Of a stretch of DNA of 64,000 nt, positions 42,450 through 55,972 are shown one piece after another. How positions within the stretch are numbered: the stretch's first letter is position 1; each line of letters opens with the position of its first letter. Origin of the DNA: Symsagittifera roscoffensis. Taxonomy: Eukaryota > Xenacoelomorpha > Acoela > Convolutidae. The stretch lies in contig NC_087068.1 in assembly GCF_963678635.1 (NCBI RefSeq), forward strand, positions 55,398,467 through 55,462,466, in the 5' to 3' direction. The notes beneath the pieces were generated by a model. That model had not been told where the DNA came from and made no database searches. It worked only from the letters and a program-made list of their open reading frames with translations. The position numbers were made by a program, and so were the translations under genes.

Positions 42450-45400
42450 ACTTTTGAATTTTACTTGAGATGCTTGTCATACATTTTTCACATATATGAT
42501 ACGTATAAGCTTTTTTCCAAGACTCATTCAAAAGAATTTTGTGATCATCGTTTTTCTTGTATTGAAGCCAAAGCGGGATGTTTGAATCAATCAAAATGCT
42601 TTTCTCAAAAGGCTCAGATGAAAAATATTCAAATTAACAACTGTCTGTGATAAAAACAAAACATCTCCAATTTGCTTATGTTAGTGCAAAAAATGTGTAA
42701 AAGTGCTTGCAAAAACACTAGTTTGAAAATGAAACACTCACAAATACAACAAAGATAGCTGGTTACTGCGCAAGTAGCACAGAATGTTCCGACCAGTCCT
42801 AAAATGTTACTACAAAATTATTTTTCCAAATTGGTGTCGTTTTTTCGAGGTGATGTGATAAAAGAATCTGACAAAAAGAGCATTTTTGCCAGCTATGGCA
42901 AAAAAGGCCAATTAGAAAAGAATTTTTAAAGATAAATAACAAAAAAATTCAAAAACAAATAGGACGAATTTAGTATGTTTTTTTTTTTCAATTTTTCCAA
43001 AATTTTGAAGTTTTTGAATACTAAAATGAAGCTATAAAATCTAAAAACTAACACAATTTGAGAAAAACTAAGTTTTCAAGGCTTAAAGTAAGCATAATTG
43101 GCTAATGTAAGCCTGCTCACTTGCTCGAAAATAAACGAAAAACTAAAAATTTTAAACCGGTTTTTCTCAAGACTGGTAAAACGTTTTTGAAATTTCTTTA
43201 TGTTGTTCGAATCACGACTGAACGGGCTTTAATATGACATATCTCTCAATTTAATCTGGTTGTTTTTTGTAGTAGTTGATTATGAGTGAATAAAAAACAA
43301 AACAAAAACAATTATACACTCGGATACACAGACCCTCCCCATTTTCAATGGTCGGAACAAAAGCAACTGAAACATATGACAAACTGTCTCTAGAATTTTG
43401 AATTATAATTGTGCTTGTCATACAATTTTCACATTTATGAAGTTATCAAAGTTTTACTAGAACTCCCTGAATAGCATTGTATGACCAGTTTTCTTCTTGT
43501 ATTGAAGGCAAACAGGATGTTTGAACCAATCAAAACTGTTTTCTGAAAGGTGTCAGATAAAAAAATGTTTAATTACACTATTCTCCTTGATAAATTTTCC
43601 CCCATTTTGCTCAATTTAGTGCAAATAATGTGTGAAAGTGCTCAAAAAAACACTTGCAGCATAGACGTGTCCGACCAGTCTCAAATAATTACAAAATTTT
43701 TCTTTCAAATTAGTGTTGTTTTGCACTTTTTATTCCTCAAATTTTGCTTTTTTTCTGATACCTGAAGTTGTTTAACTCTTTTTTGAGCAACAACGATTGA
43801 ATGTAATGACAAAGAAATTATTAAAGTGATAGAAAAAAAAAATTGTGTGAAAATTTTTTTTGATGAAAGTTTGAAAAATTATGAATTCTATGTGCTTGAA
43901 AAGACATTAGTAGCAAAGATTTTTCCGACAAGTCTACAAAAAAAAATTACAAATATATTTTTTCAAATAATTGTTGTTTTTTCGGCCTGATAGGATAACA
44001 GATTCTGAACCAACAAATAGAACACTTTTGTCACTCATTGTAAAATAGGCAAATCAGAAAACAATTTTCAAAGACAAATAATAAGAAAAATCGAAGACAA
44101 TTTAAAAAAATTTATGTTAATCTTTTTTCAACTTTTCGAAACTTTTTAAGATTTTGATTCCTAAAAAGAAACTAAAGACTACAAAGCTAACATCATTTGA
44201 GAAAAATTAAATTTTCAAGGCTTGAACTAAGCATAAATAGGCTAATGTAAGCCTGCATATTCGCAAGAAATTAAACGAAAAAACAAAAATTTTGAGCTGG
44301 TTTATCCCAACACTCGGAAAAAATTTTTTGAAATTTTTTTATGTATTGAATGAAAACTGAATGGGCTTTAATATGATATATCTCTCAACTTAGTCCGATT
44401 ATTATTTGTGGTTGCTGATTTTGCGAGAAAAACAAAAAAAAACAAAAACACACACGAATACACAGATCATCCCCAATTTGAAATGTCGGAACAAAAAAAA
44501 CATATGAAAAACTGTCCCTCGACTTTTGAATTTTACTTCAAAAGCTTGTCATACAGTTTTCACTTTTATGAAACTTTTTTCAAAACTCCCTGATTATCAT
44601 TGTATGACCAGCTTTCTTCTTGTATTGAAGGCAAACGGGATGTTTGAATCAATCAAAATTGTTTTCCGAAAGATCTCAGATAAAAAAATGTTTATTACAC
44701 TACTATCTGTGTTTTAAAAAAATGTTTTTTTTTCAATTTGTTCATGTTGGTGCAAATAATATGTAAAAGTGCTTGAAAAGACACTAGTAGCAAAGAATGT
44801 TCCGACGAGTCTTAAAAATATACAAAACTTTTTTTTTCAAAGTAGTGTTTGTTTTTCGGCGTGATGTAAGTAAAGATTTTGAACAAAAATCTAGAGCATT
44901 TTTGTCATTTTTTGTAAAATAGGCAAATTAGAAAATAATTTTTGAAGACAAATAACCAAGAAAATTGAAGGGAATTGGAAAAAAAATTACATGTTTTTTT
45001 TTCAATTTTTCTAAAAGTTTTTTTAAGATTTTGATTCCTAAAATGAAACTAAGACTCCAAAGCTAACATCATTTGAGAAAAACTAATTTTTCAAGGCTTG
45101 AACTAAGCATAAATAGGCTAATGTAAGCCTGCATATTCGCAAGAAATTAAACGAAAAAACAAAAATTTTAAACCGGTTTATCCCAACACTCGGAAAAAAA
45201 ATTTTTGAAAATTTTATATGTTATTGAATGACAACTGAACGGGCTTTAATATGATAAATCTCTCAACCTAGTCCGATTATTATTTGTGGTAGCTGATTTT
45301 GCGTGAAAAACAAAAAAAGACACACGAATACACAGATTATCCCCAATTTGAATGGTCGGAACAAAAAAAAACTAAAACATGAAAAACAATCCTTCGGCTT

Positions 45401-48400
45401 TCGAATTTTACTTAAAATGCTTGTCATACAATTTTCACTTTTATGAAACTGATCAAATTTTTCCCAAAACTCCCTGATTATCATTGTATGACCAGCTTTC
45501 TACTTGTATTGAAGGCAAACGGGATGTTTGAATCAATCGAAATTGTTTTCCGAAAGGTCTCAGATAAAAAAATGTTTGTTTACACTATTATCTGTGTTTA
45601 AAAAAAAGGTTTTCTCCAATTTGCTCATGTTAGTGCAAATAATATGTAAGATTGCTTGAAAAGACGCTATTAGCAAAGAATGTTCCGACCAGTCTTAAAA
45701 AATTACAAAACTTTTTTTTTCAAATTAGTGTTGTTTTTACGGCGTGATGATGGTGAAGAAAGTGAACAAAAAACTAGAGCATTTTTGTCAATTTTTGTAA
45801 AATAGGGAAAATGGAAAATAATTTTTGAAGACAATAACCAGGAAAATGGAAGGCAATCGGAAAGAAAATTATATGTTTTTTTTTCAACTTCTCCAAAAAT
45901 TTCGAAGTTTTTGATTCCTAAAATGAAACTGAAAACTCCAAAACTAAAAACATTTGAGAAAATAAGTGTTGTTTTGCGCTTTTTATTCCTCAAAATTTTG
46001 CTTTTTTCTGATACCTGAAGTTGCTTAACTCTTTTGTTTAAGCAACATTGATTGAGGATAATGACAATGAGTATATTAGAGTGATAAGAAAATAAACTTG
46101 TGCGATAATTTAATTTGATGAAAATTTGAAAAGTTATGAATTCTATGTGCTTGAAAAGACACTAGTAGCAAAAAATGTTCCGACGACAAGTCTTACAAAA
46201 TTACAAAAAATTTTATCAAATTAGTGTTGTTTTTTCGACGTGATGTGATTAGAGAATCTGAACAAAAAAGTAGAGCATTTTTGTCATTTATTGTAAAATA
46301 GGCAAATAAGAAAACAATTTTGGAAGACAAATACAAAAAATAATCGAAAACAATTAGAAAAATTAGCCTATTTGCAAATAGTGTGTGAAAGTGCTTGAAA
46401 AGACACTATTAGCTAAGAATGTTCCGACCAGTGTTATATAATTACAAAACTATTTTTTCGTATTAGTGTTGTTTTTTCGGTGTGATGTAATTAAAAATGT
46501 GAAAAAAAGTGGAGTATTTCTGTCAATTTTTGTAAAATAGGCAAAATGGAAAACAATTTTTGAAGACAACTAACACGGAAAATCAAAAGCAATTAGAAAA
46601 AAAACCTTATGTTTTTTTTTCAATTTTTCCAAAAGTTTCGAAGTTTTTGATTCCTAAAATGAAACTAAAAACTAGAAAACTACTAAGAAATTAAGCGAAA
46701 AAATGAAAATTTTAAACCGGTTTATCTCAACACTGCGAAAAAAATAATTTGAATTTTTCTATGTTGTTCGAATCACGACTGAACGGGCTTTGAAATGATA
46801 CATCTCTCAACTAAGTCCAATTGATATTTGTAGTAGCTGATTTTGCGAACACAAAAAAAAATAAAAACACTTACGAATTCTCAGATCCTCTCCGTTTTCA
46901 ATGGTCGTTCAAAAACAATTAAAATATATGAGAAACTGTCCCTCGAGTTTTGAATGATAAATCAAGTGCTTGTCATAGAGTTTTCACATTTATGAAACTC
47001 TTCAAAGTTTTACCAAAACTCTCTAAATACCATTGTAGGACCAGTTTTCTTCTTGTATTTAAGGCAAATGGGATGTTTGAATCATTCAAAATTGTTTTTT
47101 GAAAGGTCTCAGATAAAAATATGTTTAATTACACTGTTCTCTATGATAAAACTTTTTTTTCTCCATTTTGCTCAATTTAGTGTATTAATGTGTAAAAGTG
47201 CTTGAAAAAACAATAGTAGCACAGACTGTTCCGACGAGTCTTAAAAAACTACAAAATTACTTTTTCAAATTAGTGTTGTTTTGCACTTTTTATTACTCAA
47301 TTTTTTGCTTTTTTCTGATACCTGAAGTTTTTTAATTCTTTTTGTTAAGCAACAACTATTGAGGATAATGACAATGAGTATTTTAAAGTGAGAAGAAAAT
47401 AAACTTGTGTGATAATTTTTGTTGATGAAAGTTTGAAAAGTTATGAATTCTAATCACGCTTGTATAACGTTTTTCAAGTCTTCAAAGTGGCATTAAAAGT
47501 CATTTTTGATTAATTTTTCAAAATTCAACCTGATGGAAACCCATCATATTAAATGAAATAGTTTTATTAGCAACATTGAATTTTTCACCCGATTTTTCAG
47601 CACACGTTTTTTTTATCGAGTGAAACCATTCGATATTTTGAAAAATTCTGTGCTACTTATTTGCATCGCACGATAGCTTGTCGAATAAAGTTACAAGATA
47701 AAATTTGAGAGTGTACACTGTCACCCAAATTAATTGTGCAATCAGAAAGCATCACAGGACCTCGTTGGCGTGAAGTGAATTTTAAAGAATATAGTAAAAG
47801 ATAGTTGTACAAATGACGTAAAATCGATACGACTGAATTAAAAACAAACATCTAAGACCTGTTTTTGGCTAATTTAGTTTAATGCTTCAAATTGGTAAAA
47901 TGAATAAATAGGTAGTTTTTTCCGCTTGAAATTGGAATACTAAAAACTACTTTAGATACATATATATTTAGCAAACTAAGTTAGGGCGAACATAATTACA
48001 TATCAAATTTGAACCGCCAAAATAAAATTTGAACGCAAATCTTCTTTATAGTCTGTATCTTGAAAACAACACAATCAGAAAATTTACACACGACTTGAAT
48101 AAATAGGTTTTTCTTGATGATTGGAACTTAGAAAATGTATTTTTCTTTCACCTCCACTCTCTCCTTCAACAAAATTTTAAACCGGTTTATCTCAACACTG
48201 GGAAAAAAAAATTTGAAAATTCTTTATGTTGTCGAATGACATCTGAACGGGTTTTAATATGATATATCTCTCAACTTAGTCCAATTATTTTTTGTGGAAG
48301 CTGATTTTGCGTGAAAAACAAAAAAAAACACACGAATACACAGATCCTCCGCAATTTCAATGGTCGGAACAAAAACAACTAAAACATATGAAAAACTGTC

Positions 48401-50460
48401 CCTCGATTTTTGAATTTTACTTCAAGTGCTTGTCATATAATTTTCACTTTTATGAAACTTATCAAAATTTTTCCAAAACTCCCTGAACATCATTGTATGA
48501 CCAGCTTTCATCTTGTATCGAAGCCAAACGGGATGTTTGAGTCAATCAAAATTGTTTTCTGAAAGGTCTCAGATAAAAAAAATGCTTAATTACACTATTC
48601 TCTATGATAATTTTTTTTCCATTTTGCTCATTTTAGTGCAAAAAAAAGTGTAAAAGTGAGTGAAAAGACACTAGTAGCACAGACTGTTCCGACCAGTCTT
48701 TAAAAAATTTTGAGAATTTTCTTAAATGTTTCATTAAAAATGGGGAGGATAAGTCAAAAAACTTTTTTCAAAATAGTGTTGTTTTAACGGCGTGATGTGA
48801 TTAAAGAATCTATACAAAAAGTAGAGCATTTTCGTCAATTTTTGTAAATTATCCAAAATGGAAAACAATTTTTGAAGACAAATAACAAGGAAAATCAAAA
48901 GCAATTTTAAAAAATTATTTGTTTTTTTTTAATTTTTCGAAAATTTTCGACGTTTTTGACTCCTAAAATGAAACTAAGGACTCCAAAACTAACATCATTT
49001 GAGAAAAACTAAGTTTTGAATGCTTGAACTAAGCATAAATAGGCTCATGTAAACCTGTATTTTCGCAAAAATTAAACAATAAAACAAAAATTTTAAACCG
49101 GTTTATCTCAACACTGGGAAAAAAAAATTTGAAAATTCTTTATGTTGTCGAATGACAACTGAACGGGTTTTAAAATGATATATCTCTCAACTTAGTCCGG
49201 TTGTTTTTGTGAAAGCTGATTTTGAGTGAAAAACAAAAAAAAACACAAACGAATATACAGATCCTCCCAATGGTCGGAACAAAAACAACTAAAACATATG
49301 AAAAACTGTCCCTCGATTTTTGAATTTTACTTCAAGTGCTTGTCATACAATTTTCGCTTTTATGAAACTTATCAAAACTTTTCCAAAACTCCTGAACATC
49401 ATTGTATGACCAGCTTTGATCTTGTATCGAAGGCAAACGGGATGTTTAAACCAATCAAAATTGTTTTCTGAAAGGGCTCAAATAAAAAGATCTTTGATTA
49501 CACTACTGTCTGTGATTTTAAAAATAGTTTTCTCCAATTGGCTCATCTAAGTGCAAATAATGTGTAAAATTGCTTGAAAAGACACTATTAGCAAAGAATG
49601 TTCGACCAGTCTTAAAAAATTACAAAACTGTTTTTTCAAATTAGTGTTGTTTTTTCGGCGTGATGTAATTAAAGAATGTGAACATAAAAGTAGAGCATTT
49701 TGTCAACTTTTGTAAAACAGACAAAAGGGAAAACATTTTTTGAAGACAAATAACACGGAAAATCAAAGGCAATCAGAAAAAACTTTTGTTTTTTTTTTCT
49801 TCAGTTTTTCCAAAAGTTTCGAAGTTTTTGATTCCTAAAACGAAACTAAAAACTCCAAAACTAACATCATTTGAGAAAAACTAAGTTTTCAAGGCTTGAA
49901 GTAAGCATAAGTACTCTAATGTAAGCCTGCTCGCTCGCTCGAAAATAAACGAAAAATTAAAAATTTGAAACAGGTTTTTCTCAACACTGGGAAAAAATTT
50001 TTTATGTTGTTCGAATCACGACTGAACGGGCTTTAAAGTAATATATCTCTCAACTAAGTCCGACTGATATTTTTAGTGGAAATCAAAAAAATAAAAACAC
50101 ACCCGAATACACAGATCCTCCCCATTTTCAATGGTCGGAACAAAAACAATTGAAACATATGAGAAACTGTCCCTCGAGTTTTGAATTATAATTCAAGTGC
50201 CTGTCATACAATTTTCACATTTATGAAACTTATCAAAATTTTTTCAAAACTCCCTGAATACCATTGTATGACCAGTTTTCTTCTTGTATCGAATGACAGG
50301 ATGCTTGAATCAATCAAAATTTTTTTCTGAAAGGTCTCTCTGAAAGTTTTTCTGAAAGGTAAATGTTTAATTACACTGTTCTCCATGATAATTTTTTTTC
50401 TCCATTTTACTCTTTTTAGTGCAATAATGTGTAAAAGTGCTTGAAAAAACACTATGTTTT
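42450..50460. repeat. Tandem array of about eight 0.9-kb units
   Basis: Units share ordered landmarks: TGAACGGGCTTTAATATGATA, CACGAATACACAGATCCTCC, GGTCGGAACAAAAACAACT, GCTTGTCATACAATTTTCAC, GTATGACCAGCTTTCTTCTTG, AAGACACTAGTAGCA, GGCGTGATGTGATTAAAGAA, TAAAATAGGCAAA and GAACTAAGCATAAATAGGCTA. The GCTTGTCATAC landmark falls near 42472, 43413, 44543, 45419, 46969, 48428, 49338 and 50199. Spacing is therefore 0.86-0.94 kb, with three longer intervals carrying partial units or insertions. Short ORFs inside (such as 48292-48486 and 49226-49471) repeat with the unit and are broken in other copies, so I do not call them genes. Confidence 0.85.
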
Positions 50461-50814
50461 GTTTTCGTTTTTTTCTTTATTTTTGTTTTCCACGCAAAAT
50501 CAGGTACGGCAACAGTCATTGGAATTGATCGAGTAATATGCCAAATTAAAGCCATTCCTTTCGTGATTCGAACGATTCTAAAAAATTTTCAAAAATTGTT
50601 TTCAGTATCAAGAAAAACTGGTTTAAGTTGCATTTCCAGCAAATAAATGGACCGGACAGGCTTACAACAGATTATTTATCACACAGCTTAATTATGACGA
50701 ATTTTTAACACACCAAGCAGAAAAAATTTCACTGATTCCAGCAAATTTTTTTTAAAAGTATGGTCGGACCATTCTGTGCTTCTTTCTTTTTTATTAAATT
50801 GATCAAATAGGGCG

Positions 50815-50946
50815 AAAAAATTTATTTTTTTTCCAAACGGAAACTAGTTTTGAAAGTTTTATTTGACACTTCTCTGACAAACAAAAAATTTATTTTTTTT
50901 CCAAACGGAAACTAGTTTTGAAAGTTTTATTTGACACTTCTCTGTT
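50815..50946. repeat. 68-bp tandem duplication
   Basis: Two consecutive, nearly identical copies of a unit containing TTTCCAAACGGAAACTAGTT and TTTTATTTGACACTTCTCTG, offset 68 bp. Confidence 0.9.
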
Positions 50947-51158
50947 CAAAAAAAACTTATAATTATTGTCTAAAGAAATAGATAAAAAAAATTTCGGTTT
51001 GTTATTCTCCTTTTGGAGAGAATTGTTGTGAATTATGACTAATTTACTAACTCTTTATGCGCTTGTATAGCTGTCTCATCGCACCACGCACAAAAAAAAA
51101 CCAAATTAATTTGAAGATTTTTTAAATTTGAAGAACTTTTATTTGTACTTTTGATGAA

Positions 51159-52330
51159 TATGGTCGGAATATTCTGTGCTACTTGCACACCAACCGGCTA
51201 TCTTTGTTGACATTTAAATTTATGTTTAGAGATTCAGACAGCGAAAACAAACAGAAATTTTTATTCATTGTTGTCTACCAAATGCGTGTTGTCCACGATT
51301 CGTGTTGTCTACACAAATCATGCGAACACAACTGATAATAATTGGAACGGCCAATTTCTATCTATTTGATTATCGGAGGATGATGAAAGCTATGTAACGG
51401 CCGTCTCAGCTTCTCAGTCAAAAGTTCTACCATATGATAACACAAGTCGGCGCAGAAAACTAATCAAAAAAACTTCATGTAGTACTTAAACGGGTGGGCA
51501 AAATATAATTTTTCTGTACAGAGCTCGATTGTATGTCTTTTTTCCTCTAGGACAAATTGTCCTAACTTTAAAAAATAAATATTGGCGATTCGACCAAAAG
51601 AACGAAACAAGTGTACAAAACAGATTATTAGGTGTGTCAAGAAAATAACGATAAGCAATCAATACATCAATAAAATTGTAACAAATAGAATTACTGCAAT
51701 GAATGACACTGAAGTTGCGTTGTCGTTTAACAGCTTAGAATAAGAAGTAATTTCCAATGGCTCGGACACGTTAACTGTATGAACTACAGTTGTAACGTGT
51801 GCCGAGTTTTCTTTGTCATGTCTGTTGCTTTTCGCTTTTGTAGAATTCGTAGAATTCGCTTTTTCGTCGTCTCTGTCAACTCTGATTCGGCCGGTGGTTC
51901 CTCCTTCCTGTTCGAACAGTTTTATGTAGTAAGATACTCTAGCGGCCCCACTTACTGTAGGTGATTTTCCACATATGGCGGGTCCGTAATTGACAACTCC
52001 GTACACACAAACAGTTTCATTTTGATCATCCACTAGAAATACTGGGCCACCGCTGTCGCCTAAATGAAAGCAAAAAAACTACCAAAATTGACGTTTCCAA
52101 ACGAAAATAAAACACAGATAGCCGGTTACCGTGCAAATAGCACAGAATGATCCAATCATAGTCTAGAAAACACTTAGTTTCGTTTTTTCAGCGTGGCGTG
52201 ATCTGAGATCTATGAACAAAAAATAGAACGTAAGCATCTTCGGCAAACATAGTAAAATAGGCTAACTGGAAAACAGTTTTTCTAGAAATTTTTTAATTTT
52301 TTTTTTGAAATTTTCGATTGTCCAAAATTG
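51159..52330. repeat. Inverted copies of a GATAGCCGGTT...TAGCACAGAAT element around a protease exon
   Basis: Plus-oriented at 52112-52330 (GATAGCCGGTTACCGTGCAA, TAGCACAGAAT) and reversed at 51159-51209; a third copy is at 42749-42801 at the start of the tandem array. The 52.1-kb copy extends into array-type sequence (CAGCGTGGCGTGATCTGAG). Confidence 0.65.
51659..52059 (-). CDS. Second trypsin-like protease: terminal exon with catalytic Ser and hydrophobic tail
   Basis: Read from the acceptor ATTTAG at 52060, the exon opens with GDSGGPVFLV, the catalytic Ser box, in the same phase as exon 7 of the plus-strand gene. It continues through VCVYGVVNYG and GAARVSYYIKLFEQEGG, closely matching that gene. 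It then runs without interruption into a Ser/Thr/Asn-rich stem with several N-glycosylation sites and ends in a hydrophobic tail (SVSFIAVILFVTILLMY), again like a GPI signal. The plus-strand paralogue has an intron right after the EQDGEVGG segment; here the coding is continuous, so an intron was gained or lost. Partner exon at 61048-61195. Confidence 0.8.
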
Positions 52331-52380
52331 CTTAAAAAACTGCAAAAACTAAATTTTACTTGAGAGAATGAGATAGGGAC

Positions 52381-52460
52381 CAGTTTTGAGTTTATGTAAG
52401 TGCTATCAATTGTTCGAGGTAGAAACCAGTTTGAGTTTATGTAAGTGCTATCAACTTGTT
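52381..52460. repeat. 43-bp direct repeat
   Basis: ACCAGTTTTGAGTTTATGTAAGTGCTATCAA is repeated with small changes about 45 bp on. It lies just outside or inside the 5' LTR of the next element. Confidence 0.8.
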
Positions 52461-52620
52461 CTTTCTGTCTGGGGACCTGCTGTCGTGACCTTGCGATCTC
52501 TAATGTCCGATGGGATCTGAAATAAAAGAGTGCAGTAAGATTTCGATTTGATGCCTAACAGTTTGTCTACAATACAACTTATCAACAACCTTTTTGATCT
52601 TATACAGTTACGACTTTAAC

Positions 52621-54050
52621 ATGGCGCAGCCAGCAGAGAAAAAAGGAGGAGGAAAAATCCATTAAATATAACAGCATTTTGGGAGACACGAACACCGGAA
52701 CCTCCAGTTTACTGGGAGGAGTGGATAATTAAATTTCACTGGGGGATGATAGCAAAATACGACATTGATCCCGATGATTTCTATTTTGCGAGTACTCTAA
52801 ACGCGGCGGCTATCACAGCGTTGCCTGAGGAGGTCAATGGGAAAAACCGTCTCGATTCGGAAAAGAAGTTAAAGTCTAATCTATATCTTTGTATGGGAGA
52901 CGAGGCGCAACGGATATTCAAAGCACGAAAACCGGCGGTTAATATTAAAACGGTACGGTACCCACGGGTCCTTGATGAGATGCAAAATGTTTTTCAACGT
53001 GAGCGGAATGTAACTCATGAACGGGGACTTTTCTACGGACGAAAACAACGTGAGAATGAAACGTTCGAGAAATTCCACGCGGAATTAAGCGCCCTAGCAG
53101 GTAGATGTGATTTTGCAAATGCGGCCAAAAATGTTCGTTATATTTTCATTATGATTATGCGGGAATCGGATTGCCAACGAGAATTATCACGATCAACAAA
53201 GTTACCTGAAGAAGTCTACCGGATCGCCTTATCATATGAACGTGGTGAGCGCGCATACAAATCATCTACGGGAAAACCAGCTTCAGCAGCTCCGGCGATT
53301 TCAATAAAACAGGAACCGGTAAATAACATAAGAAGGGGACAAGGATTTTTCCGAGGTCGAGGACGCGGGGGACGCGGAGGATACACCCAAGGACCAAGTA
53401 GTGGGGGAAGCGGCAATAACCGTAGGTGTTATCATTGCGACGCACCAAATTTTACCCTTGACCACATCGCAAGCTGCCCTGCAAAGGGAGCAACATGCAA
53501 CTCGTGCCGAAAACTGGGACGATTTGAACGAACATGTCGAGGATTTAGGAGGGGTACTAACCAATGGAGAGGACGAGGACGAGTCGGCTTAGTTAGAGAT
53601 GAAAATGAGCATCATCAGAGTACGCAGAATGTGAATGACTGGAATGAAGATCCAGTGTCGTGGGTGAACCAGCATGGAAGCGGGGAAAATGAATCCATGA
53701 CGTCAGGATCGGACGATTACATGGTATTGTCAATAAAAAGGAAGAAGAATGAGACTGAACTGAAGATCCCTGGGGCCCGAGTCCAGGTTGAGGTGTCAGG
53801 AAAGAAGATGTGGTTGTGGATAGATAGTGGATCCCCAGTGACGATTTTAAGCATAACGGACCTAAAAACAACGTTAGGTAAGGCGAATATTCAACTACAG
53901 CCTTCAAAAGATGAATTCTTGGATTACAATAACAACCGAATAAACATACTGGGAAAGGTAGCAGTGATGATGTCGTTAAACGGTTGGGCAGCACCAGCAC
54001 AAGTGTCAGTAATATCCGGAAATCATCAGTGAATCCTGGGGCGCGATCTG
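52621..54050 (+). pseudogene. gag: Gag and protease of the broken gypsy-type element
   Basis: The ATG at 52621 overlaps the LTR/primer-site border and its frame stops after 14 codons; the coding frame is open from 52623 in the +2 frame, so an indel in the A/G-rich run at about 52638-52660 is likely. Open part: capsid-like region (PPVYWEEWIIKFHWGMIAKY) and an Arg/Gly-rich stretch. First knuckle-like CYHCDAPNFTLDHIASC; second CNSCRKLGRFERTC, where the usual His is Arg. Then the protease site LWIDSGSPVTILS. An in-frame TGA at 54030-54032 lies immediately before the protease end motif ILGRDLMGTLGLEL. Confidence 0.85.
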
Positions 54051-55617
54051 ATGGGCACCCTGGGCCTCGAGTTAGTGCAACAGAAGAAAATGATGGGAAT
54101 CACAGGGGAAGGGAGCTGTCAAGAGGAGAAGGAATATGACGAATTGCAAACATACTTCTGTAAGTTGTACCCAAATTTACTTACTAGAATAGGGAAGATC
54201 CGGAACGCGAAAGTAAGTGCTGAATTTTTTGAAAATTTGAGGCCTATACAACAAAAAGGGCACAGGGTGCCTATCAGTCTACAAGACAAGGTGGATAAAG
54301 AAATTCATCGGCTGATAAACGAAGGGCATATCGTAAAATTACAAGAGTGCTCAGATAAGTATTTCGTCTCCCCTGTCGTGATTACAGTAAAAAAAGACGG
54401 AAGTATCAAATTAACGCTGCAATCAAGAGAATTGAACAAGCAGGTACACAAGAATAAGTACCAAATGCCAAATATTGACGAACTAGTAGACGGAGTAAGT
54501 CAGATTATCGCGGAAAGAAAAGCGGGGGATGTATATTTTACAACGTTGGATTTCACATATGCGTGCGGACAAGTCGCATTAGAACAAAAAACAAGCGAGC
54601 AATGCAATTTTTAATTGTCGGCGGGAAATCCACGGGAGCCTATCGTTTTAAAAACGGATTTTACGGGCTTATGTCAATGCCGGCGGAATTCCAAAAAGTA
54701 ATTGATAATTTACTTAAGGAATTCCCTCAAGCTAACGCGTTCATAGATGATGTTTTAATTGCTTTAAAAGGAACTAAGATCGAACACATTGCGTTGGTAG
54801 AAAAGATATTGAAAATGCTGGACGTCTCCAATGTCGCGTTAAAATTACGAAAATGTGAATTTGCAAAAATAGAGTGCGAATGGCTCGGATATCGGATTGG
54901 GGAAAATGGCATCACGCCCATAGTAAGAAAAACACAAGCAATAGAGGACCTGAAAACCCCAAAATCTCGAAAGCAGCTGAAGTCTTTAATGGGTTCACTG
55001 CACAGCTAACCCAAACTCGCGGATATAAGCGCACCTTTAAGACCATTATTGAGTCAAAATAACAATTTTGTCTGGACGCCCGTTTGCGAAAATGCGTTCC
55101 AACAATTAAAATCGCTCGTGGAAAATATTGTCGAATTACGACATTTCGACATTCACCGTGAAACTAGAATTATTTGTGACGCTAGTCACGATGGCCTAGG
55201 GGCCGTGTTAGAACAGTATTGCGCATCCGGTTGGCATCCGATTTCGTTTGCATCCCGTTACCTTAATCCGGCTGAAAAAAGTACTCTTCGAATGAATTAG
55301 AGTTACTCGCGGTAGTGTGGGCCACGGAACATTTTCGAAACTATATATATGGCCGGTATTTCACAGTCATATCGGATCATAAAGGGCTACTTACATTGTT
55401 GAATTCGTCACCGAAGGGAAATAAAACGTTCTTCAGCCGGTTAACTCAATGGTATGATCGACTGGTGCCATATGACTTTAAAGTTGAACATAGACAAGGG
55501 TCGAAAATGGGGATGGCAGACTATTTGTCTCGGTTTCCGTCCGCAGAGGCACCTGAGACAAGTCATTATGATGAAAATTTTACAGTAGCGAAGATAAGAT
55601 TGATAACGCGGCATTGA
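54051..55617 (+). pseudogene. pol: RT and RNase H of the broken gypsy-type element
   Basis: RT begins with HRVPISLQDKVDKEIHRLIN, then SPVVITVKKDGSIKLTLQS and the palm YFTTLDFTYACGQ. The frame changes at a T5 run near 54608-54612, after which FKNGFYGLMSMPAEFQ and the catalytic FIDDVLIA (both Asp present) follow. A TAA at 55007-55009 interrupts the connection. RNase H shows IICDASHDGLGAVLEQ; another frame change near 55285 precedes ELLAVVWATEHF and VISDHKGLL, with MADYLSRFPS at the end. The RT motif is intact but the reading frame is broken three times in 1.6 kb. Confidence 0.88.
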
Positions 55618-55972
55618 AGCCCAAGGATAAAATGAAGCCTAGGGGTCAGAAAGTGAACAAAATTAGGCCAAAACCGACGGTAGGGGGCGAGCTGTCATGT
55701 TTCGACACAACGAAATCAGTTTCATCCAATGAGAATGAAAGAAAAGATGAATATGCAAATATTCACTGTGAGCACGAACGATCAATAGAGGGCGTGTTTA
55801 CATGCAACCCGCGGTTAACCAATCAGCGTCGAGATATTTGCATACCGGCAGAAATATGCAAATACCGAAGAAAGAAATTCAGACGTTGTTCTCATTGCTT
55901 AAATTACAGTTGCAAGCCTTCAATTTTGAATAATTACAATAGCAAGCCTCCTATTTCTTAATTCTGAATAAT

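Noticed and set aside
48292-49471. Repeated short ORFs (64-81 codons) in the tandem array
   Set aside because: Same peptide recurs because the DNA unit recurs; broken in other units and without a known domain.
42450-50460. CRISPR-like array
   Set aside because: Units are 0.9 kb with no short repeats and unique spacers; eukaryotic tandem repeats.
53593-54000. 135-codon minus-strand ORF opposite gag/protease, and 57568-58092 minus
   Set aside because: Antisense shadows of the gypsy-type gag-pol.
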